Virus record (IMG/VR): IMGVR_UViG_3300022602_000258
Location: 1-34,332 of that record
Strand: one strand, 5' to 3'
Source of the DNA: a virus
Length of the DNA stretch: 34,332 nucleotides
The position numbers and the translations under genes are program-made. The notes beneath the pieces are model-generated. The model saw nothing but the letters and a program-made list of their open reading frames with translations. It made no database searches and was not told the DNA's origin. Shown one piece after another: positions 1-8,365 of the stretch (position 1 is the stretch's first letter; each line of letters starts with the position of its first letter).

Positions 1-150
1 GGAAGAAACGCCAATATAACCTTGAGTAAACATATCATTATGCTCAGATAACTTCAGCCAATAAACGGCACAAGCGTTACCAGCGGTATAGACTAAACCC
101 GTTGTGCCACTTGACACGCCATTGTCGGCTTTGAGAATATTGGATGACAT
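1..150 (-). CDS. Partial tail fibre-like protein (N-terminus only)
   Basis: The reading frame opens with ATG at 148-150, just after the stop of the S74 fibre gene, and runs off the left edge, leaving 50 visible residues. Its start (MSSNILKADNG...SGTTGLVYTAGN) resembles the start of the neighbouring S74 fibre protein (MSSIASGTTTTTGLVYTSDT). The two therefore look like paralogous fibre N-termini that could dock to the same partner. The remainder (ACAVYWLKLSEHND...) suggests a different distal domain. A role in the tail fibre is inferred from this similarity and from position. Confidence 0.55.
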   Translation of the reverse strand, partial: MSSNILKADNGVSSGTTGLVYTAGNACAVYWLKLSEHNDMFTQGYIGVSS

Positions 151-151
151 A

Positions 152-1024
152 TTATGCTACCTTTGCTTTAAGAGCCGTTAATTCTGCTGATAGTTCTTGG
201 ATTGCTTTAATACATAGAGACACCATATTTCCATAAGCCAAAGCGTCAGGTGTTCCATCGTTTGCATATTGAACAAATTCTGTTAAACCTGCCGTATGAA
301 CTTCTTCAGCAATTAAACCACCAAAAGTTTTTCCAGTATCAGCTTCAGATTTTCCTTGATAAGTTACTGCTCGAAGTTTTAAAAGGTCAGAAAGACCATG
401 AACAGCATCTTGGATATTTGTTTTGTATTTTAAGGATGATGTAGAACGATAAAGATTTCCATTAGATGAATCAATATATACGTTTGCGGCTGAACCTGTT
501 GTTTTTCCTGCAACCGAAGGAAGAAAAACATACCCATCATCTCTACATTGAATAAGTGTATATGAAGCATTTGCAACGCTCAATGAATATGTTGACCCAG
601 ATACAGTATTTCCTGCAACAGTAAGTTTACCAACTGCACTTGTAGTACCAACCAACAAATTACCAGAGGTGTCAAGACGCATTTGTTCTGTGCCACCATT
701 TGTGCCTACAGTCGCACCAGTAGCAAAAATTAAAGCACCACTAGCAGTGTACATACAAGCTGAACCAGTATTGTCTGTCATTAAAAGTTGACCGCTAATA
801 GAACTAAAGTCTGTTCTGGCGGCTATTTGTAATCCATAGTTACCTGTTGAACCGCCAATAACCAATTTTGTAGTAGGACTACTTGTACCTATACCAACCC
901 TTTGACTTGTATCTATTGTTACCGCAGTAGTCGTGCCATTAGTTTGTAAAACTAGATTACCTGTTGTATCAGACGTATATACTAAGCCTGTCGTTGTCGT
1001 TGTTCCTGATGCAATTGAACTCAT
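152..1024 (-). CDS. Tail fibre with C-terminal S74 intramolecular chaperone domain
   Basis: 290 residues. The N-terminal and central parts are low-complexity Ser/Thr/Gly beta-rich sequence with fibre-type motifs such as VGIGTSSPTTKLVI (about 43-56) and MRLDTSGNLLVG (about 115-126). From about residue 195 the protein matches the peptidase S74 (endosialidase-type) chaperone: SSLKYKTN at 196-203 with the expected Ser/Lys pair, then GKTFGGLIAEEV (231-242) and an aliphatic helical end (CIKAIQELSAELTALKAKV). Such domains trimerise fibres and then cut themselves off. An AAGGA ribosome binding site precedes the ATG. It is the last complete gene of the leftward structural arm. Confidence 0.85.
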   Translation of the reverse strand: MSSIASGTTTTTGLVYTSDTTGNLVLQTNGTTTAVTIDTSQRVGIGTSSPTTKLVIGGSTGNYGLQIAARTDFSSISGQLLMTDNTGSACMYTASGALIFATGATVGTNGGTEQMRLDTSGNLLVGTTSAVGKLTVAGNTVSGSTYSLSVANASYTLIQCRDDGYVFLPSVAGKTTGSAANVYIDSSNGNLYRSTSSLKYKTNIQDAVHGLSDLLKLRAVTYQGKSEADTGKTFGGLIAEEVHTAGLTEFVQYANDGTPDALAYGNMVSLCIKAIQELSAELTALKAKVA

Positions 1025-1038
1025 ATTAATCCTTTATA

Positions 1039-1926
1039 TTACACAACCACCCAGCGCTGACCAGAGCTGACTGTTACTGATACACCCGTATTCACTGTAA
1101 CTGGACCGACTGAGAATGCGTTGTTGCCTGACGCTATCGTATAGCTTGTAGATACGGTTGTACCATTAATCATAAAGCCGTTTGATGAAATTACTTCAGG
1201 GGCTGTTAACTCACCTGTACTTGGTTTAAATACATATTGGGTACTGGATGTATAAATAATCTGCGCTGTACCGCTTGTTGCGTGGGCGAAAAGTGGATAA
1301 GTTGAACTTGACGTTGAAGTATCATTATTAATACTTGATCCGCCGACTGAGTACCAACCTGGTACGCTTGCAACCTCGCTATAGCCTTCAAACTGCTTCG
1401 TAGTAGAGTTGTATCTGATCATCCCTTCTATCGGACTAGCAGGCTCTTGTGCGGTCGTTCCTACAGGCAAAAGCAATGCGGCAGTACCACCAAAAGAAGA
1501 TGTTTTGATAAAGTCACCCGCCACAGTGCTCCAAAATACAATAGCCTGTTCGCCGCTGTAAACCGTTACCCCAGTCGTTGGTCCTGTTACACCTCTAACT
1601 GTAATGCTATACCCGCCAGTTGTGGAGTTGTTAACCACATACATCTTACTCGCATTGGGTACGTTTATATTCCTATTGGCAGTACGCGCGCCAGTGCAGA
1701 GTAATTGAGCATACTGCGCCGTTGTGCTAACAATGTTATTTCCTGAGCTATTACCAACCGTCTGGGTAAGCGTAATGTCCGCATCTGTAGTAATATTGTT
1801 AGTTCCAGCTATGGCTATGTCAATATAATCGGTAGTTCCATAGTTAATGTCGTAACCCCAAGTGCCAGACTCGGAGCCAACAACGGGCTCTACAAGCTGT
1901 AAATTTGTTGAATACGTTACGGACAT
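1039..1926 (-). CDS. Tail fibre / distal tail structural protein
   Basis: 295 residues. The start, MSVTYSTNLQLVEP...GTWGYDINYGTTDYIDIAI, is a head often seen at the N-terminus of fibre or receptor-associated proteins of marine and freshwater phages. A motif near residue 163 (PASPIEGMIRYNSTTKQFEGY) is typical of beta-structured fibre stalks. The last 40 residues (SVGPVTVNTGVSVTVSSGQRWVVV) form a terminal module shared with the 68-residue protein at 2842-3048. The gene sits between two other fibre-type genes. The exact position in the virion cannot be read from sequence. Confidence 0.7.
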   Translation of the reverse strand: MSVTYSTNLQLVEPVVGSESGTWGYDINYGTTDYIDIAIAGTNNITTDADITLTQTVGNSSGNNIVSTTAQYAQLLCTGARTANRNINVPNASKMYVVNNSTTGGYSITVRGVTGPTTGVTVYSGEQAIVFWSTVAGDFIKTSSFGGTAALLLPVGTTAQEPASPIEGMIRYNSTTKQFEGYSEVASVPGWYSVGGSSINNDTSTSSSTYPLFAHATSGTAQIIYTSSTQYVFKPSTGELTAPEVISSNGFMINGTTVSTSYTIASGNNAFSVGPVTVNTGVSVTVSSGQRWVVV

Positions 1927-1935
1927 TTATAACCC

Positions 1936-2841
1936 CTATGATGTAATCTTAGTCCAATTTGGCGCTTGGCTGTCATCAATTTGCGTCCAATTAGGTGTTT
2001 GAGAAGTTCCCACATTTTGCCATGTAGGAGTTTGACTGTCATTAACTTGCGTCCAATTGGGCGTTTGATTATCCCCTATATTCTGCCACAACGGAGTTTG
2101 GTTGTCATTAATTACACTCCAATATGTAAAACCTAATGCGCCTAAAGCCCCAGCCGCCTGTACGCCCGCTAAAGTTAAAGTCGTAGAATGGGCTACTGTA
2201 CCAACCGATCCCGCCGCACTCGCTCCAGAAATAGCCGTTGATTTACCTGGCTGTATAGACCCCGCCAAACCACTGGCACTTATTCCTGTTAGCGTAATTA
2301 CTAAATTCGGTACTACAGTTCCAACATTACCAGTCGCAGAGTCTCCTGTCTCCCCCTCACTTGTGCTCGGAGTAACTGTACCCGTAAGTCCCTTAGAGAA
2401 TACGCCGCTTAAATTGACCGTGCCGTTGGGCGATACCGTGCCTGTAAATCCAGATGCTAAAACCCCGCTAAGTGCAACTTGTTGCACTGGGGATACCGTA
2501 CCTGTTAAACCAGATGCAATAACGCCTGTAATTGAAACCGTAATATTGGCTGTTGTATTACCAACAAATCCAGATGCTGATACGCTTGTTATTGCTATTG
2601 TGATATTGGGGCTGATCGTTCCTGTAAAGCCCGCCGCATTTACCCCAGATAAACCAAACGATGCATCTCTGGTTAAAGTGCCCGTTAATCCCGCCGCATT
2701 AACACCTGTTAAAGCTATTGTTGAACTAGGAGATACCGTCCCCGTCTGACCAGATGCGTTAACTCCTGTAAGAGCTACATAAACAACGGGCGTGCCTAAA
2801 GTTGCAAAAGGAGACTGGGCAAAGGCGGCGTACCCAAACAT
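1936..2841 (-). CDS. Repeat-rich tail/structural protein
   Basis: 301 residues dominated by about eleven imperfect repeats of some 20 residues with the pattern (A/S)LTGVNASG(L/F)TGTVSPN. They are followed by five copies of a shorter Trp-rich repeat such as DNQTPNWTQVNDSQTPTWQN. The opening MFGYAAFAQSPFA resembles short phage structural proteins. The regular Gly/Thr-rich period suggests an extended beta fibre or solenoid. One repeat unit carries the dispersed 16-bp dyad at 2472-2487, which changes its consensus PN-x-T to PVQQV. No enzymatic motif is visible. A role as a surface fibre is inferred from composition and neighbours. Confidence 0.65.
   Translation of the reverse strand: MFGYAAFAQSPFATLGTPVVYVALTGVNASGQTGTVSPSSTIALTGVNAAGLTGTLTRDASFGLSGVNAAGFTGTISPNITIAITSVSASGFVGNTTANITVSITGVIASGLTGTVSPVQQVALSGVLASGFTGTVSPNGTVNLSGVFSKGLTGTVTPSTSEGETGDSATGNVGTVVPNLVITLTGISASGLAGSIQPGKSTAISGASAAGSVGTVAHSTTLTLAGVQAAGALGALGFTYWSVINDNQTPLWQNIGDNQTPNWTQVNDSQTPTWQNVGTSQTPNWTQIDDSQAPNWTKITS
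2472..2487. repeat. 16-bp dyad site (in repeat protein gene)
   Basis: Exact copy in complement orientation, coding for VQQVAL on the minus strand, inside one unit of the roughly 20-residue repeats. Confidence 0.75.
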
Positions 2842-3048
2842 TTAGAACACCAACCACCGTGACCCACTCGGCACTGTTACTGAAACACCATTACTCAAAG
2901 TTATCGGACCCACACTACTTGCTGAATAACCAGTTGGAATAACCACAGACGTAGTAAGAGTCATAGAGTTAAGAACTAACCCCTGTACACTTAATGCCCC
3001 AGTTGTGGGGATAAGTTTGTCTGCTACGTTGTCTTGGTTAATAGCCAT
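2842..3048 (-). CDS. Small protein sharing the fibre C-terminal module
   Basis: 68 residues, adjacent to the repeat protein that follows. Its second half (SASSVGPITLSNGVSVTVPS plus GSRWLVF) closely matches the C-terminus of the fibre protein at 1039-1926. It looks like a terminal fibre module carried as a free-standing gene, possibly a cap or accessory subunit of the fibre. This is inference; the family is not one I can name. Confidence 0.6.
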   Translation of the reverse strand: MAINQDNVADKLIPTTGALSVQGLVLNSMTLTTSVVIPTGYSASSVGPITLSNGVSVTVPSGSRWLVF

Positions 3049-3050
3049 GA

Positions 3051-3326
3051 TTAAACGTCCGTTGCGCCTTGGTATTGAGACATTGTTTTAAGAACTGTGT
3101 ATATTGCAGTCATCAGCTCACCCTTACCCGCTAAGTCTGCTAGTCCAATGTAGTGTGCGTGTTCCATTACAGGACTTAGATTTGAGTCTCTAGCATCCTT
3201 TGAGAAATGCACAGATACCTGTACTTGGATGTTGTCTTTGTTTCCAAAGAAGTTGGTTACACGAGCGTAAGCCTCTGGTGCTGGTGCGCCAAATTGAGTT
3301 GTGCCTAAGTTTAGTTTAAGTGCCAT
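3051..3326 (-). CDS. Hypothetical protein in fibre cluster
   Basis: 91 residues, soluble, not low-complexity like its neighbours, and so probably a folded globular protein. The sequence begins MALKLNLGTTQFGAPAPEAY and includes the stretch NIQVQVSVHFSKDARDSNLS. It overlaps the stop of the 751-residue fibre gene by one base and lies 2 bp ahead of the small fibre-module gene, so the three are probably translated together. I do not recognise a domain. A structural or fibre-assembly role is suggested only by position. Confidence 0.6.
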   Translation of the reverse strand: MALKLNLGTTQFGAPAPEAYARVTNFFGNKDNIQVQVSVHFSKDARDSNLSPVMEHAHYIGLADLAGKGELMTAIYTVLKTMSQYQGATDV

Positions 3327-5581
3327 TATCCGACCTCTATTGTTTCAAGTTTACAAACCCAATGTATAGTGGTACTTGCCGCACCAGTTGCATTGATACT
3401 TATTGCTTTATTTGTATTATCTGCTGTTGCAGAAACAACCCATGTTGATGCACTTGCTGTGTATCCTATTGTAGTTACACTTGGAGTTCCAACAAGAGCT
3501 ACAGTTCCGCTTGTATTTTGTATTGAACCAAGTATCTGATATGAAGCAGTATCGTTTGTTGATGTGTTTCTGCCAGTAATTAATGCCCTAAATGTGTAAG
3601 CATAATTTGATGGAATTACTGCTTGATTTAATGTTCCAGCAGTTCCAGAATCAGCAGTTAATACAACTAAAGTGGCAGATGTACTTGTATTCCTTAAAGT
3701 ATAAATACCTGTTTGAGCATCTCCTTGAGCAGAAAATTCACCAGAAGCATAGGCTTGTGCGCCTATTACACCTCTAGTAATTGCTGATTTACCACCTAAA
3801 ATTGATGACCAATCGCCTGAAGCAGTATTTCTGTTTGCACTAGTCCCTGCATCACCACCACCACCAATAAAGCTATATGATCCTGTTGCTTGGTTATTTC
3901 CTCCTCCTACTACTACTCCATGAGGTGTGTAGAAAGATAGGGTTATACCAGCAGTAGTTGTTGCCGCTTGAGATATTGTGAATGTATAAGCAGTTCCTGT
4001 TATTGTTGTAGAGGCTACTGTCTGAGATGCTGAAACTGTCCAAGTAGAACCAGAGCCTGAAACAATGTATGTTCCCGCAGTAACCCCTGTTCCTGTTAAT
4101 ACTTGTCCTGCTATTATTGTTCCAGAGGTTAAAGAACCTACTGTAAGAGTTGTACCTGAGATAGTGGACGTTGCCATTACCGCAGGAGTTCCTGTTGTTA
4201 CAGATGATGTTGCGTATGTATAGTTAACAACGCCTGTACCAGTAATTAACTGCCCTACTTTAATGTTGGCATTTGTACTTGATAAATAGACAGTTGTTTG
4301 TGCAGTTAATGCAATTGTTGTTGTGTTTGTTGTTGCGGTACTTGATGCTGTGCCTGAGTTTGATGCGCCACCGCCTATAAAATTAAAAAACCCAACCGCT
4401 TGGTTTGCATTGCCACCAACAATAGTAGCAAATTGTGATACGTTTGATCCAGCATTATTACTTAAGCCACCGCCAATAAAACCGTAGTTACCACCACCAG
4501 TACTATTTGTGCTACCACCAACAATAGAAGAATAGTTTGTGGTAACAGTATTGTTAATTCCACCTGAAATAACTGATGCTAAAGCACTAGCTACTTGTGC
4601 CGCAGTAGATCTACTTGTTTGCCAATCAACCGCATTAGCACCCCTAGCATTACCACCTGTAGCAGTAGAATCTGTTTTTTGTGCCTGAAGTGCTCCTGTT
4701 CCCAATGGTTGCAAAACAAGAGGTGTATTTGTTCCTCCTGCCGCTTTAATTGCAGGGTAAGAAGCATCCCCTACCACCTGAATATAAGTAGTAGAAGCAT
4801 CTCCCAAAGTTGATGTTCCTGTGGCTTCTAAGGTTGTAAATTTACCTGTGTTAGCAGTATTTGCACCAATAACAGCGTTATCAATTCCAGAACCACCCAT
4901 TACTAAACCGGCAGTTCCCCATGTTACAGCGCCACTAACCCCAGCACCGGGTACAAACTGATAACCTGACCAACTTCCTGCAACTGAACTATTGTTTTCG
5001 CAGAATATAAACCCAGCCATTCCGGGAACTATTGTCGTTATTGTTGTTAAAGATCCATCTTGTAGAGTTACATTACCTGTAGAGTCATTATCAATAATGT
5101 AACCCTGACCAAGTGCTACAGTATTAGCCGCAGGTAAAACTATAGTTTGTGTTGTAGAACCTACAAATCTTTGATAATAACTACTGGCAACAGTAAGTGT
5201 TGTTGTTCCTGCGGCAGTTGTTGTACTTGTCCAACCTGGCGTAAAACTATTCCCGGATATATTTCCGTTTACATCTTGAATAACAGCTTTTTCGGCGGGG
5301 TAAGTAATGAATATATTAACCGTACCACTAAAGGTTACTACAGAACCTGAGTTACTTGAAGATAATATTGTTGTTCTAGAAAGAGCTGGTGTAGCAGATG
5401 TGTATGTACCATAACCTACTTCCCAGTTACCAACTGTATCTGTTGCGGCGTAATAGGTTGTATTACCGCTGGTTAAAGCAGTAAAAGACTGAAACCCAGT
5501 AACCGCAGACCCAAGCGTAAAACTACTTGTCGTATACGATACACTGGTAACTTGGACTCTATCAGCTACTTGCAGAGCCAT
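3326..5581 (-). CDS. Large tail fibre with YadA/Hep-Hag-like head repeats
   Basis: 751 residues. The N-terminus (MALQVADRVQVTSVSYTTSS, then WEVGYGTYTSATPALSRTTI and an ITYPAEKAVIQD segment near 90-100) is the conserved attachment head of many phage fibre proteins. The middle has head repeats of trimeric adhesin type: GGINNTVTTNYSSIVGGSTN, GGNYGFIGGGLSNNAG, GGNANQAVGFFNFIGGGASN and a later GGNNQATGSYSFIGGG. Between them lies a Gly/Thr-rich inserted module (GQLITGTGV..., GQVLTGTGVTAGTYI) also seen in three other virion proteins here. The C-terminus is a compact beta domain. It probably forms a trimeric receptor-binding fibre. Confidence 0.8.
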   Translation of the reverse strand: MALQVADRVQVTSVSYTTSSFTLGSAVTGFQSFTALTSGNTTYYAATDTVGNWEVGYGTYTSATPALSRTTILSSSNSGSVVTFSGTVNIFITYPAEKAVIQDVNGNISGNSFTPGWTSTTTAAGTTTLTVASSYYQRFVGSTTQTIVLPAANTVALGQGYIIDNDSTGNVTLQDGSLTTITTIVPGMAGFIFCENNSSVAGSWSGYQFVPGAGVSGAVTWGTAGLVMGGSGIDNAVIGANTANTGKFTTLEATGTSTLGDASTTYIQVVGDASYPAIKAAGGTNTPLVLQPLGTGALQAQKTDSTATGGNARGANAVDWQTSRSTAAQVASALASVISGGINNTVTTNYSSIVGGSTNSTGGGNYGFIGGGLSNNAGSNVSQFATIVGGNANQAVGFFNFIGGGASNSGTASSTATTNTTTIALTAQTTVYLSSTNANIKVGQLITGTGVVNYTYATSSVTTGTPAVMATSTISGTTLTVGSLTSGTIIAGQVLTGTGVTAGTYIVSGSGSTWTVSASQTVASTTITGTAYTFTISQAATTTAGITLSFYTPHGVVVGGGNNQATGSYSFIGGGGDAGTSANRNTASGDWSSILGGKSAITRGVIGAQAYASGEFSAQGDAQTGIYTLRNTSTSATLVVLTADSGTAGTLNQAVIPSNYAYTFRALITGRNTSTNDTASYQILGSIQNTSGTVALVGTPSVTTIGYTASASTWVVSATADNTNKAISINATGAASTTIHWVCKLETIEVG

Positions 5582-5590
5582 ACACTACCC

Positions 5591-6070
5591 TTAAGTTGTA
5601 GACAAACGAACTAATGCAGTTGTAGTCGTGTTAGATGGCATTGTTAATGTAAAGTTTCCAGCCGTAATGGTCTGTGAACCAAACGTGTATACCGCTACCG
5701 CCTTATTACTCTGTGATGAGTTATAAAGAAGCATCGTATCAAACGCAGTAGTAAGCGTTACCGTACTGTAAACAATACTCGCAGATGGTGTCCAATACCC
5801 TACTCCCGCCGTGGTAGATGAGTTTGTAGATGTTGGATTATTTGCATTTGTTACTGTTACCCCACCCGCTGAATACCCCGTACCAGATACTTCATTGGTA
5901 GCAGAGTATGCAGTAGTAGACGCATTCATTGTAGCAGTCGTAACATACAAAGCCGCCTTGAACGTATCAGCCGTATTAGCCGTATGTGCAGGATTAGCAG
6001 AACTAAAGTTATGAGTTGAACTTAATAACTCACCTAAAAAAGAAGTACACATTGATTGCTGATTTGCCAT
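5591..6070 (-). CDS. Virion structural protein, paralogue A
   Basis: 159 residues, beta-rich and Thr/Ser-rich. It aligns over most of its length with the protein at 6265-6708: both have HNF near the start, a TF-x-AL(Y/F) strand, EV-x-GTGY-x-AGG, VGYW, an LLYN/LIYN-x-SQ-x-N segment and a terminal TTTA-x-x-R. The pair flanks a 63-residue gene and probably arose by duplication. The gene starts after an AGGATAAATC ribosome binding site used repeatedly in this arm. The protein type recurs near fibres in many phage genomes, but I cannot assign a biochemical role. Confidence 0.65.
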   Translation of the reverse strand: MANQQSMCTSFLGELLSSTHNFSSANPAHTANTADTFKAALYVTTATMNASTTAYSATNEVSGTGYSAGGVTVTNANNPTSTNSSTTAGVGYWTPSASIVYSTVTLTTAFDTMLLYNSSQSNKAVAVYTFGSQTITAGNFTLTMPSNTTTTALVRLSTT

Positions 6071-6073
6071 GAT

Positions 6074-6265
6074 TTATCCTAAAGTTGCACCGATCAAATC
6101 GGTAAAAGGTGTTTTCTTAAGAGTAACATGGGCAGAACGATGTACAAGCTCACCGTTTAAGTAATACTCATCCCAGGTTGTATATTCAACATCGTTATCT
6201 ACACTGCCAGATTTATGCTCAAGCAATGAATCATCCATCTCGCCTTTGGTCGTTGTGATTAACAT
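6074..6265 (-). CDS. Small hypothetical protein between two paralogues
   Basis: 63 residues, acidic, beginning MLITTTKGEMDDSLLEHKSG. The segment EYTTWDEYYLNGELVHRSAH reads like a small beta-sheet protein. It overlaps the stop codon of the upstream paralogue B by one base and lies 3 bp before paralogue A, so it is part of the same translation unit. No domain is recognised. Its place between the two paralogues suggests a virion or assembly role. Confidence 0.6.
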   Translation of the reverse strand: MLITTTKGEMDDSLLEHKSGSVDNDVEYTTWDEYYLNGELVHRSAHVTLKKTPFTDLIGATLG

Positions 6266-6708
6266 TATGCAATCCTTAAAATGGCTGTCGTTGTTCCCGC
6301 AACTGGAAATTGAACAGTAAATGAGTTAGAACAAGTCTTATCACTACCAAAATCCAATACACAAACAGAAGCGTTATTTTGACTTGCATTGTAAATCAAT
6401 GCGCCTCTAACAGTAAAGGCGGCAGGGCTCCAAATAGCATTACTGAAAGACCAATATCCTACCGTACCGCCTGTTGATCCAGATGTTGGCGTTGTACTAA
6501 TTGTCAGCGCCTGACCACCAGCCGTATACCCAGTTCCAACTACTTCACCCGTCAAACCAGATACATACTGCGTTGTTGATGGCCCAAGCGTTGCCGATCC
6601 ATTAAATAAAGCAATGTAAAAAGTATTTGGACTTGTAGGACCAAAGTTGTGCAAGCCTTGAGAAAGCTGGACTTTGAAACTGGTTGTTGCACCTTGTTGA
6701 AAAGCCAT
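6265..6708 (-). CDS. Virion structural protein, paralogue B
   Basis: 147 residues, homologous to the protein at 5591-6070 (shared EVVGTGYTAGG, VGYWSFSNA, LIYNASQNNASV and a final TTTAILRIA). This copy has a more regular start (MAFQQGATTSFKVQLSQGLHNFGPTS), which suggests it is closer to the ancestral form. Its start codon overlaps the stop of the adaptor-like gene. A head-tail or fibre-base structural role is inferred from location; no enzyme motif is present. Confidence 0.65.
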   Translation of the reverse strand: MAFQQGATTSFKVQLSQGLHNFGPTSPNTFYIALFNGSATLGPSTTQYVSGLTGEVVGTGYTAGGQALTISTTPTSGSTGGTVGYWSFSNAIWSPAAFTVRGALIYNASQNNASVCVLDFGSDKTCSNSFTVQFPVAGTTTAILRIA

Positions 6709-7820
6709 TATGTAACCGCCTGTCTATATTGTCCCGATCTGTATGCATCTTGACGCTCCATACCATCTCCAAGACGTTTTGCAATTGCCAATGCTTCGTT
6801 GTACTTTTTATCGTAAAGAGCTATCAAATCAGGCTCTCCCTTGATAAACGTATATGCCTCTACAAGTGAACCATATAGTAAAACAGAATCAAAATTCTGA
6901 CCTAACCAGCTTGTTCCCGTTGGGTTATTTACCGAACTAACTTGCAATTGGAATCCTGTACCACCTGGAATAGATGCTGATAACAAGTCATTTACAGCAA
7001 AATAAGACCCATTTGTACTCATTGTGACCGATGTTACAGCCCCTCCAGATACAACAATATCAGCCTTTGCACCACTTCCAGTACCGCCTGTTAAAGCTGT
7101 GTTGTAATATGTACCATTTGTATATCCCGATCCAGCCGTGTAAATGCTAGTTACATTAACAGCAGATTGCACAATAGAAACAGGATAATAGTAATAATGC
7201 ATCTCTGCACTATACCCAATATCAGGCGTAGGACCAACAATAAATGATAGATTATTTGTAAGCGCTGAACTTACCACAGACGGCCCAAAAAGCGCGTAAT
7301 ATCCTGGCGTAGCGTAATAATTAGGCAATGGAAATGCCTCACGCATATAGTTAACATCTTTATTAAGCAAGTAGTTATACTGCCCTTGGAAATTAATTGT
7401 GCCGCTAACATTATTAGCATTAACCACAGATAAATAAACCGTAGTTCCAGATACCGATGTGACATAAGCACTAGAACCTATACCTGTTCCAGTCACATAT
7501 TGGCCAATCTGGATGTTACCTGTAACAGTTCCTGATGTAGTGATCGTATATGTACCAGCAGTGCCAGTTGCAGTAGCAGATGCAGTCGTATAAACAGCTA
7601 AAGAATACGGCGCAAGAAAGTCTGTAGGGCAAGCTAAATATGGGTTATAAGCCGTCAAAACGCCCGTAACATTCTTACGCAAAGATGGAAATTGAACCGT
7701 GTTATAGATTCTTTGCTCAGCTTGCTCAACAAACGTAGGAATATCCGCTACGAAAGTGGTTTCGTAGTTCTGTAGATAGTCCTGTATTGACTGAGAAAGC
7801 TGAGAGTAATCTAAACTCAT
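6708..7820 (-). CDS. Head-tail adaptor-like protein with two inserted beta modules
   Basis: 370 residues. The ends match the helical adaptor family of short-tailed phages (SU10-type): SQSIQDYLQNYETTFVADIP and VEQAEQRIYNTVQFPSLRKN at the start, and SVLYGSLVEAYTFIKGE-like helices (...LVEAYTFIKGEPDLIALYDK) near the end. The core is interrupted by two surface modules: a Gly/Thr-rich one at about 84-144 (GQYVTGTGIGSSAYVTSVSG) and a second at about 224-300 (GSGYTNGTYYNTALTGGTGS). Both insert types recur in phage virion proteins. It probably sits in the neck between portal and tail. The start overlaps the end of the preceding small gene. Confidence 0.7.
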   Translation of the reverse strand: MSLDYSQLSQSIQDYLQNYETTFVADIPTFVEQAEQRIYNTVQFPSLRKNVTGVLTAYNPYLACPTDFLAPYSLAVYTTASATATGTAGTYTITTSGTVTGNIQIGQYVTGTGIGSSAYVTSVSGTTVYLSVVNANNVSGTINFQGQYNYLLNKDVNYMREAFPLPNYYATPGYYALFGPSVVSSALTNNLSFIVGPTPDIGYSAEMHYYYYPVSIVQSAVNVTSIYTAGSGYTNGTYYNTALTGGTGSGAKADIVVSGGAVTSVTMSTNGSYFAVNDLLSASIPGGTGFQLQVSSVNNPTGTSWLGQNFDSVLLYGSLVEAYTFIKGEPDLIALYDKKYNEALAIAKRLGDGMERQDAYRSGQYRQAVT

Positions 7821-8128
7821 GCCATTGGGCCTCTGGACATAAAGCCACGCTCAGCCGCTCCAGCTCCACGCATCTTAATACCATCAGTCTTAACATCATT
7901 AGCACCAGGATCACCCATGCTAACGCGCAATGTACCTGTCAAACGGCCTTGCTGTTTTGCATTAAGCGTATTAGGGTCTGTATGAACAAAAGAATCAGTC
8001 TTGGGACTAATGTTCTTGCCGCTCATTGTGTGAGGACGAGCATATTCATCAGCATTACCATTGTGAACATCTTTTGCCCTGTGAATAGATGGGCTATTCT
8101 TTTTGGTTGGTTTAACCATTGTCTTCAT
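7817..8128 (-). CDS. Small basic virion-cluster protein
   Basis: 103 residues, rich in Lys, Gly and Asn, with a clear GGAGG ribosome binding site before the ATG. The C-terminus (DGIKMRGAGAAERGFMSRGP) resembles a motif I associate with small proteins near the structural genes of aquatic phages. It overlaps the start of the adaptor gene by 4 bp. Probably a minor virion or DNA-associated protein; the function is not established. Confidence 0.6.
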   Translation of the reverse strand: MKTMVKPTKKNSPSIHRAKDVHNGNADEYARPHTMSGKNISPKTDSFVHTDPNTLNAKQQGRLTGTLRVSMGDPGANDVKTDGIKMRGAGAAERGFMSRGPMA

Positions 8129-8129
8129 A

Positions 8130-8357
8130 TTAACCTCCGCGACCAGAACTCTTCTGGTTCATTGCACGAGCCATATTACGACCCATTGCTTTCATAGATT
8201 GGCCAGTTACACCGCCTTTTGCCATCTTTTTAACAGTTTTACCGCCCTTTTTGAGTTTGGATAAGTCTGTATGCTTACCAGTATGCTCTTGTTTATCATG
8301 CATACCAAAAGCCTTTTTGATTAGCTTTTTATCTTCTTGAATATCGTCATGTTTCAT
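8130..8357 (-). CDS. Small Lys/Gly-rich protein with KKGGK motif
   Basis: 75 residues, strongly basic, with LKKGGKTVKKMAKGG in the middle and MKAMGRNMARAMNQKSSGRG at the end. The KKGG/AKGG motif is shared with the small proteins at 10201-11412. A good AGGAGAAATC ribosome binding site precedes the ATG. Composition suggests binding to nucleic acid or to an acidic virion surface. No named family. Confidence 0.6.
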   Translation of the reverse strand: MKHDDIQEDKKLIKKAFGMHDKQEHTGKHTDLSKLKKGGKTVKKMAKGGVTGQSMKAMGRNMARAMNQKSSGRGG

Positions 8358-8365
8358 GATTTCTC

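Noticed and set aside
2102-2749. 215-codon plus-strand frame opposite the repeat protein
   Set aside because: It mirrors the periodic repeats of the real gene and has Pro/Val-rich content typical of an antisense shadow, with no start signal.
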